10,256 nt of DNA from JAJZCD01 sp964570005. Lineage in GTDB: Bacteria > Patescibacteriota > Saccharimonadia > Saccharimonadales > UBA4665. The position numbers and the translations under genes are program-made. The notes beneath the pieces were generated by a model. That model worked only from the letters and a program-made list of their open reading frames with translations, had not been told where the DNA came from and ran no database searches. Shown here piece by piece: positions 1-4,986 of this stretch. The stretch is taken from the NCBI GenBank assembly GCA_964570005.1, contig CAZMWE010000040.1, positions 1 through 10,256 on the forward strand, read 5' to 3'. Position 1 is the stretch's first letter, and every line of letters starts with the position of its first letter.

Positions 1-624
1 GTTATTTTTGATTTTGACGGCACGATTGCCGATAGTTTTGCCTACGTGTTTGATTTCCTGAAAAGCGAGGCCGGTGACACTGCCGACTACTCCGTGAAGC
101 AGTTGCAGGAGCTGCGCAAAATGTCGATGCAACGTCTGGCGCTGCATCTTGGCCTGCCGCTCTGGCGCCTGCCGGTCGTGTATTTTAAGGGGCGCCGGGT
201 GATGCGGGCACATATGAAGTATGTCGAGCCGTTTGCGGGCATGATTGATGTCATTCGCACGCTGTACCAGGATGGCTACGTGCTGCTTATTGCCAGCTCA
301 AACAGCAGCCATAATATCCGTCATCTGCTGAGGCGCGAGGGTGTTTTGAGTTGCTTTAAGGCGGTGCGCAGCAGTGCGGGCCTGACGGGTAAGCCGGCGC
401 TCATCCGTCAGCTACTGGTGCGCTACCGGTTGCCTAAGCAATCGGTTTGGTATGTCGGCGACGAACTTGGTGATGTGACAGCTGCGGCCCGGGCTGGTAT
501 ACGGAGCCTGTCGGTGGGTTGGGGGTTTGCCGACCCGGAACAACTGAAGGGTTTGGAACCTGCTGGATTCGCTGAGAAACCGGCCGACATTGTGCGTATT
601 ATCGAGGCCTCGTGGAAGAAGTAA
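1..624 (+). CDS. HAD-superfamily hydrolase, phosphoglycolate phosphatase-like (5' partial)
   Basis: The frame is open at the left edge, and its first visible codons read VIFDFDGTIADS, which is HAD motif I. Only a few N-terminal residues are therefore likely missing; the GTG at 46 is not the true start. Counting from the first visible codon, D4 is the expected nucleophile and D6 the acid/base. Residues about 13-90 form a helical C1-type cap. Motif II is LLIASSNS (S99 or S100), motif III is K131 in TGKPAL, and motif IV is GDELGD with D154 and D158 as Mg ligands. All four motifs are intact, so an active Mg-dependent phosphatase is expected, probably cytosolic since no membrane segment is seen. 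Family members act on phosphoglycolate, other small phosphates or nucleotides, and the substrate cannot be read here. The 3' end overlaps the next gene by 13 bases, so the two are probably co-transcribed and translationally coupled. Confidence 0.88.
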   Translation, partial: VIFDFDGTIADSFAYVFDFLKSEAGDTADYSVKQLQELRKMSMQRLALHLGLPLWRLPVVYFKGRRVMRAHMKYVEPFAGMIDVIRTLYQDGYVLLIASSNSSHNIRHLLRREGVLSCFKAVRSSAGLTGKPALIRQLLVRYRLPKQSVWYVGDELGDVTAAARAGIRSLSVGWGFADPEQLKGLEPAGFAEKPADIVRIIEASWKK

Positions 625-1976
625 CGATACAGAAATTGGTGCACGGCGGGCAGGGGCTGGCCGAACTGGCGGACGGGCGCAAAGTGTTTGTGTGGAACGC
701 ACTGCCGGGCGAGGTAGTGCGGGCGCGGATTATCAAGAAAAAGCGCAGCTATGCCGAAGCGATTGCCGAAGAGATTGTGCAGGCTTCGTCCGATCGGGTG
801 CCGCCGCGTGAAGAAAATTACCTGGCTACCAGTCCGTGGCAGATGATGACGTTCGCAGCCGAAAATTACTATAAGGCGGAGATCGTGCGCGAGCTGTTCG
901 AACACGAGAGGGTAGAGCTGGCTGGATTGTTCATGTTTTCTTCGCTTCAGACAGCCGGTAAGGAAAATCCGCGCGGGCAGATTTCGCCTTCGCTTCCTCT
1001 GCAAACCCTGGGCTCCGAAAACATGGACAATCCAGCCCGGCTGTGGGTAGTGCATACGTCGCAAGAGTGGTGTTATCGCAATAAGATGGAGTATAGCTTC
1101 TGGGGTGATGAGCAGGGGTTACATCTGGCGCTGCACCAGCGTGGCAGCCATGGCAAGCAGATCGTGGAGGGCAGCGGGCTAGCCTTGCCGGCGTTGGACG
1201 CGGGAGCGCGGGCGGTGCTGGCTGAATTGAAGAAAACGAACGTGCGGGCCGGGGATTTGAAGACTATAATTGTTCGCTGCAGTCAAAAAGGTGGCGTGGT
1301 TGCTGCTTTGTACACAAGAGTTGACGACCTGCCAAAAATGTCGTTACCGACTTGTGTAAAGGGATTGCGGGTATATTACAGTGAGCCGAAAAGTCCGGCC
1401 AGCGTGCCAACGCGGCTGCTATACGAACTCGGCGATGTCACGCTGCGGGATGATATTTTGGGCAAAACGTTCACTTACGACGTGGAGAGCTTCTTTCAAG
1501 TTAATCTGCCGGTGTACGAAAAGGCACTGGAGCGTATCCGTGAAGTTTGCGTAGGTGACCCAGTAGATATGTACGCTGGCGTGGGGAGTATTGGTCTGAG
1601 TGTGGCAAAAAACAGGGTGGAACTAGTGGAACTTGATCCGGCGACGGCCAAAATGGCCCGCGAAAACGTCGCCGCGGAAATTAATTTAGATACTAAAGTA
1701 GTCGAAGCTTCGACCGAAAAGGCGCTGGGTTACATTGTACCGGATCGGCCGGTCATCTTTGACCCTCCGCGGGCCGGGCTGCATGCCAAAGTGGTGGAAC
1801 GGTGCCTTGAGGTATTGCCACCGCAAATTATCTATCTCAGCTGCAATCCGGCGACGCAAGCTCGTGATCTGGCACCTTTGCAAGCCAAATATCACATCGA
1901 TTTCTTTGAAGCTTACAACTTCTTTCCGAAGACGCCGCATATCGAAACGCTGGCAGTGTTAAGCCCTAAATCATAA
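612..1976 (+). CDS. TRAM-domain 23S rRNA/tRNA (uracil-C5) methyltransferase, TrmA/RlmD/RlmCD family
   Basis: SAM-dependent methyltransferase that places a methyl group on C5 of a uridine in rRNA or tRNA. A TRAM RNA-binding domain occupies about residues 1-60 (HGGQGLAEL, then FVWNALPGEVV). The catalytic domain shows SFFQVN (293-298), the SAM loop DMYAGVGSIG (319 on), DPPRAGL (D384), SCNPATQARDL with catalytic C411, and FPKTPHIET with the base E445. A TRAM domain favours an RlmD/RlmCD-type 23S rRNA enzyme over E. coli-type TrmA, but the target uridine cannot be fixed. The four iron-sulfur cysteines usual between the TRAM and catalytic parts of RlmD are absent; the aligned segment reads YLATSPWQMMTF. 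Residues about 97-153 contain roughly 30 extra residues compared with my recollection of the family. The start is GTG at 612, supported by GAGG at 604-607, and it overlaps the preceding phosphatase gene. Confidence 0.9.
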   Translation: MEEVTIQKLVHGGQGLAELADGRKVFVWNALPGEVVRARIIKKKRSYAEAIAEEIVQASSDRVPPREENYLATSPWQMMTFAAENYYKAEIVRELFEHERVELAGLFMFSSLQTAGKENPRGQISPSLPLQTLGSENMDNPARLWVVHTSQEWCYRNKMEYSFWGDEQGLHLALHQRGSHGKQIVEGSGLALPALDAGARAVLAELKKTNVRAGDLKTIIVRCSQKGGVVAALYTRVDDLPKMSLPTCVKGLRVYYSEPKSPASVPTRLLYELGDVTLRDDILGKTFTYDVESFFQVNLPVYEKALERIREVCVGDPVDMYAGVGSIGLSVAKNRVELVELDPATAKMARENVAAEINLDTKVVEASTEKALGYIVPDRPVIFDPPRAGLHAKVVERCLEVLPPQIIYLSCNPATQARDLAPLQAKYHIDFFEAYNFFPKTPHIETLAVLSPKS

Positions 1977-1989
1977 CGTAAGCGCTTTG

Positions 1990-2018
1990 TTGTAGGTTGG
2001 CTGGAGCGGTGTTATACT
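1990..2018 (+). promoter_or_regulatory. Sigma-70-type promoter for the two-gene membrane/surface unit
   Basis: TTGTAG at 1990-1995 and TATACT at 2013-2018 are separated by 17 bases. The -10 box is good and the -35 box is fair (TTG core). It lies in the 72-base gap after the methyltransferase stop and 30 bases before the ATG at 2049, giving a leader of about 25 bases. AAAGGGA (about 2032-2038) is a weak, rather distant ribosome-binding candidate. Confidence 0.6.
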
Positions 2019-2048
2019 GCGGGCTGTACGTAAAGGGAAAAGCGAAAA

Positions 2049-2603
2049 ATGGAACACACGGATGAACAGTTTTCGAATCAACCTAGTGTGCCGCTATACG
2101 ACAGTGCGCCTAAGGTGCCTGATGTACTGAGCGGGCCGGAGCAAGTTAGCCCGTCGGCAGTAGTCCAGGTGCTCAGCCCGATGGGCGTGGAGTATGTGTT
2201 TATGACGATTAGCCTGTTCGCGGCGGCTGGCGGACTCACGGCGACGTTGCTGGCGCTGGTAAACGGCAAGATGAGCTTCGATGTGCTAGCATTCCCCACG
2301 GCGCTGTTGCTGGTAAGTGTGCCGGTATTCGCGCTGTTGTTTCTGCGCGCCAAAAAGCGGGAGATGCGCAGTCCGGTTTTGCGTCAGGATCCGTCCAAGC
2401 GACACAGCACACAGCTTACGCAAATCGTTAGTTTTGTTATCTGCCTGTTTACGCTGGTTGGTTTAGTAGCGTCCATATTTATGAAGTTGGGCGGCCAGTC
2501 CGGCAACTCCCTGGTTCACACTGCTTTGGATTGTCTGGTGTTGATAGTAGTATTCGGTGGCATACTGGCGTATTACTGGCGTGACGAACATGCGGGCCGG
2601 TAG
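2049..2603 (+). CDS. DUF5671-like four-helix membrane protein
   Basis: Function unknown. The first 45 or so residues are a Pro/Ser/acid-rich hydrophilic segment without a signal peptide. Four hydrophobic helices follow at about 47-71, 78-99, 123-145 and 155-177. A polar loop rich in Lys and Arg (RAKKREM to DPSKRH, about 100-120) lies between helices 2 and 3, which by the positive-inside rule places it and both ends in the cytoplasm. The pattern DPSKRHSTQLTQ, then a helix, then a final helix ending in AYYWRDE resembles DUF5671 proteins that recur in CPR and other bacteria. I make that match from memory at moderate confidence. ATG start with its own promoter. It ends 9 bases before the next gene, whose ribosome-binding site overlaps this stop codon, so the two are likely coupled. 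There are no catalytic-looking residues; a structural or scaffolding membrane role is a guess. Confidence 0.75.
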   Translation: MEHTDEQFSNQPSVPLYDSAPKVPDVLSGPEQVSPSAVVQVLSPMGVEYVFMTISLFAAAGGLTATLLALVNGKMSFDVLAFPTALLLVSVPVFALLFLRAKKREMRSPVLRQDPSKRHSTQLTQIVSFVICLFTLVGLVASIFMKLGGQSGNSLVHTALDCLVLIVVFGGILAYYWRDEHAGR

Positions 2604-2612
2604 GGGCATAGC

Positions 2613-3428
2613 ATGAACCGCAGCGGAATCATTAAATACAGAATCGGCCTGGGAGTGATCGGACTCTTCACGGTCATAATGTTAGTGCTAGTGCTGATAC
2701 AGGCGGGCGTCACTAAGCAAGATACGCAGACAGATAAGCTGGCAAATTCTATGGCCGACAGCCTTAACAGTTACACCGATAGTAACTTTGCCGTGCCCGC
2801 AACACTGCGCCAGGCAGGCATCATTAAAACCTCACCGTACATTACCTACACGAAAGTTTCCAACAGTAAATATAAGTTCTGCGTGACATACAAAACCACG
2901 AGCAGTAACTTTGACCCTTCGATGGCGGTCAATAACGTATTGATGGGCGGCGTATCCTCTTGGGACAGCAGTTCCAGTGCAGGCACCAATACGGATCTGT
3001 ATATCCCGATTTCGCATCACAAAGGTGTGAATTGCCAGACAGTGGATCTTGGCTCCGATGGGTTGACGGGCGGATACGGTTGCGGGGGCAATTCGCTAAA
3101 GCTTGGCGCGTCAGCCGGCATTATGTGCCCGTTACAATCGGGAGGTAGCGGTGCCGGAACCTCAGGTGTCTTACCGGATGGCTGCGGGCAGTCTTACGAC
3201 GCTTCATCGGAGGACTCAGTAGTTATGAGTATTACGTCCAGTACTATACAAATCGCTAGTCCCGGAGTGGCGCCGCATAGTTTTTCTATTGCGTCAGGTG
3301 CAAAGTTCTTTGATGTAGATTGTCAGCCAATCTCAGCGAGCAGTGTGCATGTCGGTGATACGGTTATCGTTTTCTCTAGCATGAGCGCTGGCGGAGCAAC
3401 GACCATCCAAAAGACACTCGGCTCTTAG
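2613..3428 (+). CDS. Membrane-anchored, pilin-like surface protein of unknown function with six cysteines
   Basis: A short basic N-terminus (MNRSGIIKYR) is followed by one hydrophobic helix at about 11-33, an uncleaved anchor or type IV pilin-like stalk. The rest is predicted to be outside the cell. The helical stretch TDKLANSMADSLNSYTDSN and the strand segment YKFCVTYKTTSSN resemble the globular part of pilin-like proteins found in Saccharibacteria (recalled, not searched). There is no canonical prepilin G|xxxxE site, so true pilin processing is doubtful. Six cysteines (90, 141, 157, 172, 191, 237) are all in the outer part and could form three disulfides. A Gly/Ser-rich linker covers about 174-190. 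The C-terminal 70 residues (SVVMSITSSTIQI, then VHVGDTVIVF) look like a small beta domain of DUF5666 type. The ATG start is backed by AGGGG at 2602-2606, which overlaps the upstream stop, so it is probably expressed with the membrane protein before it. Confidence 0.7.
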   Translation: MNRSGIIKYRIGLGVIGLFTVIMLVLVLIQAGVTKQDTQTDKLANSMADSLNSYTDSNFAVPATLRQAGIIKTSPYITYTKVSNSKYKFCVTYKTTSSNFDPSMAVNNVLMGGVSSWDSSSSAGTNTDLYIPISHHKGVNCQTVDLGSDGLTGGYGCGGNSLKLGASAGIMCPLQSGGSGAGTSGVLPDGCGQSYDASSEDSVVMSITSSTIQIASPGVAPHSFSIASGAKFFDVDCQPISASSVHVGDTVIVFSSMSAGGATTIQKTLGS

Positions 3429-3468
3429 GTTTATATGGCAGGTACGCTGGATAACGCCATCCGTGGGA

Positions 3469-3474
3469 TACAAT
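3469..3474 (+). promoter_or_regulatory. -10 box of a probable leaderless promoter for the nuclease gene
   Basis: TACAAT stands 8 bases before the ATG at 3483 (5 before the GTG at 3480). A transcript beginning the usual 6-8 bases after the box would start at or next to the initiation codon. No purine-rich ribosome-binding site lies at a normal distance. The -35 region (about 3446-3451, GCTGGA) is poor. Confidence 0.5.
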
Positions 3475-3482
3475 AGATAGTG

Positions 3483-4277
3483 ATGAGTAATTACTGGAGA
3501 GAGCGGTCGGCGCCGTACCAACCGGGGCAGGCCGCGCCGTTTAAGGTGTCACGCTCTAAGATCGAGTTGTATATGCAGTGCCCGCGCTGCTTTTGGCTGG
3601 ATGTTCGGCTGAAGATCACGCGGCCGAGCTCACCACCATTCAACATCAATAAAACCATCGACGAACTATTCAAAAAAGAGTTTGATATACACCGTGCGGC
3701 CGGCACCCCGCACCCGATCATGGCTGCGGGCGGACTGACCGGCACAGTACCGTTCCAACATAAAGATCTAGATGTGTGGCGCGAAAATTTCACAGGCGTG
3801 GTGGCACTGCACGAGGCTACCAACTTGCACGTATTCGGTGCGGTCGATGATGTGTGGGCGAATGAGGCGGGAGAGCTGATAGTGGTTGACTACAAGGCGA
3901 CCAGCAAAGACAAGGAGGTGGGCATCGACAGCGACTGGCAAGTGAGTTATAAGCGCCAGATGGAGGTGTACCAATGGCTGCTGCGCCAAAACGGGTTTAT
4001 GGTCAGTGACACCGGTTATTTTGTATATACGAACGCAAGGCTGGATGTTGATGGCTTTGGCGACCAGCTGGAATTCCGCACCAAGCTTATCCCGTATGCG
4101 GGTAATGACGAATGGGTGGAGCCAACTTTACACGAAATGAAGGCTTGTATGGACGGCGAGATGCCGCCGGTGGGCGTCAGCCTGATGGGCGGCGTGTGCG
4201 AGCACTGCGATTATGCCCGCCGCCGCACGGAGCTGACACTTAAGCATATGCAGACTACCCGCGCTGCCAAAAAGTAG
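3483..4277 (+). CDS. PD-(D/E)XK superfamily (RecB-like) nuclease with paired CxxC motifs
   Basis: Probable Mg-dependent DNA nuclease of the PD-(D/E)XK superfamily (PDDEXK_1/Cas4-RecB side). Numbering from the ATG at 3483: the N-terminus has SKIELYMQCPRCFWLD with C33 and C36; motif GAVDDVW gives D122; VVDYKATSK gives D136 and K138; KRQMEVYQWLL gives the QxxxY pair Q159/Y163. The C-terminus carries C222 and CEHC (C239, C242), so cysteines from both ends could bind a 4Fe-4S cluster or zinc, as in AddB and Cas4. All core catalytic residues are present. I recognise it as a stand-alone nuclease common in CPR genomes, about 250-270 residues, of unproven function; DNA repair or processing is likely. 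There is no cas gene nearby, so Cas4 is not supported. A GTG at 3480 in frame is the alternative start. It is transcribed from its own promoter and is convergent with the next gene. Confidence 0.85.
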   Translation: MSNYWRERSAPYQPGQAAPFKVSRSKIELYMQCPRCFWLDVRLKITRPSSPPFNINKTIDELFKKEFDIHRAAGTPHPIMAAGGLTGTVPFQHKDLDVWRENFTGVVALHEATNLHVFGAVDDVWANEAGELIVVDYKATSKDKEVGIDSDWQVSYKRQMEVYQWLLRQNGFMVSDTGYFVYTNARLDVDGFGDQLEFRTKLIPYAGNDEWVEPTLHEMKACMDGEMPPVGVSLMGGVCEHCDYARRRTELTLKHMQTTRAAKK

Positions 4278-4280
4278 TGG

Positions 4281-4297
4281 CGGTCCTGCGAGGTCCG
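4281..4297. terminator. Weak hairpin between two convergent genes, possible shared terminator
   Basis: CGGTCCT and AGGTCCG form a stem of six pairs with one T-T mismatch and a GCG loop, in the 22-base gap between convergent stop codons. There is no T-run directly after it on the plus strand. On the minus strand TTTTT comes about 8 bases downstream. The position is right but the structure is weak. Confidence 0.35.
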
Positions 4298-4299
4298 GC

Positions 4300-4794
4300 T
4301 TAGTTACCCGTTAGGGCGGATTCGTCCACGTTGCCGGTCACGGCGACCAAATACCAGTGGTTATCCTGCTGCTGCACGCCGATGCGGATATAAAACGGCA
4401 CTTTGAGGGTAGTGTACTTGTATATGAAATACACGGTACGGCCGGCGGGGGCATTAGCGGCTATCCAGCCGTCAAGCGTTGGCGCCTTACCGGTGGTGAC
4501 GGCGATAGCCTTGAACTGATTGGTTAGAGCATCGGCTGAGATGGCTTTTTTAAACTTCGGCGAACCAAGCGCGTACGCGTCACGGCCGTTAACGTGTTGG
4601 ATGTCCACGACGGTTTTGCTGGCAATGGCTTTGGCGCTCGTCACGTCGTGCTTGAGCGTTAACTTGTTCACTAGCGTCGCAATTAGCAACGCGCAGATGG
4701 TGATGAACACAATTCCGGCTATCAGCTCGTGGATCTTAATGAAGCTGCGGCGTTTTCGTTTTACCTTGGGAATTTCAGTTTTTTCCTCACTCAT
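4300..4794 (-). CDS. Single-pass membrane protein with an NTF2-like outer domain
   Basis: Reads as 164 residues from the ATG at 4794. A longer frame begins at 4902, but its extra 36 residues would run across two promoter boxes, so the shorter start is preferred. The N-terminus is charged (MSEEKTEIPKVKRKRRS), followed by one hydrophobic helix at about 23-43; the basic flank puts the N-terminus inside. The outer part, about 50-160, has an alpha+beta layout: helical AKAIASKTVVDIQHVNG, then SPKFKKAISADALTNQF, then strands VYFIYKYTT, FYIRIGVQQ and HWYLVAVTG. This resembles NTF2-like domains of the DUF4878/DUF3887 type in small secreted bacterial proteins (fold-level impression only). It has no cysteines outside the membrane helix. 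The function is unknown. Its stop lies 22 bases from the stop of the convergent nuclease gene, and its promoter is back to back with that of serS. Confidence 0.7.
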   Translation of the reverse strand: MSEEKTEIPKVKRKRRSFIKIHELIAGIVFITICALLIATLVNKLTLKHDVTSAKAIASKTVVDIQHVNGRDAYALGSPKFKKAISADALTNQFKAIAVTTGKAPTLDGWIAANAPAGRTVYFIYKYTTLKVPFYIRIGVQQQDNHWYLVAVTGNVDESALTGN

Positions 4795-4798
4795 GTCG

Positions 4799-4827
4799 AG
4801 TATAGATATATCACAAAATCTGCTGAA
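4799..4827 (-). promoter_or_regulatory. Promoter of the NTF2-like membrane protein gene, probably leaderless
   Basis: On the minus strand TATACT (4804 to 4799) lies only 4 bases before the ATG at 4794. A weak TTCAGC (4827 to 4822) lies 17 bases upstream of it. Transcription would start at about the ATG itself. There is no ribosome-binding sequence between box and start. Confidence 0.5.
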
Positions 4828-4851
4828 AGCGTAATCTGCCGAGGAAGCAAG

Positions 4852-4860
4852 TGGTATAAT
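4852..4860 (+). promoter_or_regulatory. Extended -10 promoter for serS
   Basis: TGGTATAAT is a perfect TATAAT with the TGn extension, which can substitute for a weak -35 box; none is obvious near 4832-4837. It faces serS, whose ATG is 126 bases on, giving a leader of roughly 120 bases. The start point, about 4866-4868, falls just before an ATG at 4870. Confidence 0.7.
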
Positions 4861-4869
4861 TGGCTTCAA

Positions 4870-4929
4870 ATGGTCCGGTCTAGTAATTTGGTTTCGCTGC
4901 AAATCCGTTCGTCGGCCCCGGGCCGGTAG
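4870..4929 (+). CDS. Candidate serine-rich leader peptide upstream of serS
   Basis: A 19-residue frame, MVRSSNLVSLQIRSSAPGR then TAG, contains five serines (positions 4, 5, 9, 14, 15; codons TCT, AGT, TCG, TCG, TCG). Its ATG is 9 bases after the serS -10 box, so it could be translated from the very 5' end of the transcript without a ribosome-binding site. A leader peptide rich in the cognate amino acid is the classical layout for attenuation of amino-acid biosynthesis and some synthetase genes. That it works here is inference. The frame is also open upstream of the ATG, so chance cannot be excluded. Confidence 0.35.
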   Translation: MVRSSNLVSLQIRSSAPGR

Positions 4930-4941
4930 ATTTCCTTTGTT
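4913..4941 (+). terminator. Terminator-like hairpin in the serS leader (possible attenuator)
   Basis: CGGCC (4913-4917) can pair with GGCCG (4921-4925) around a three-base loop, and a T-rich run (TTTCCTTTGTT, 4931-4941) follows. The T-run begins 5 bases after the stem and is interrupted, so an intrinsic terminator would be weak. The last serine codons and the stop of the leader peptide overlap the hairpin. A competing pairing exists: GGTCCGG (4872-4878) with CCGGGCC (4918-4924), seven pairs including one G-U, which would prevent the hairpin. Confidence 0.35.
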
Positions 4942-4986
4942 ATTACAGCAACCGAGTAAGCTAAACGACCTAAAGAAGAGGAACCT

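Noticed and set aside
3435..3460. ATGGC/GCCAT inverted repeat as a terminator after the surface protein gene
   Set aside because: The stem is only five pairs around a 16-base loop with no T-run, just upstream of the next promoter.
3483..4277. Cas4, hence a CRISPR adaptation locus
   Set aside because: The cysteine layout differs from Cas4, there is no repeat array, and no cas1 or cas2 is nearby.
4795..4902. Upstream extension of the minus-strand membrane protein to an ATG at 4902
   Set aside because: The extra 36 residues run over the gene's own -10 box and the serS promoter region, and do not fit a membrane-protein N-terminus as well as the MSEEKTE start.
4861..4986. T-box riboswitch or tRNA in the serS leader
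   Set aside because: No T-box core sequence (AGGGTGGNACCGCG-like) is present, and the AAATCC stretch does not fit a cloverleaf.
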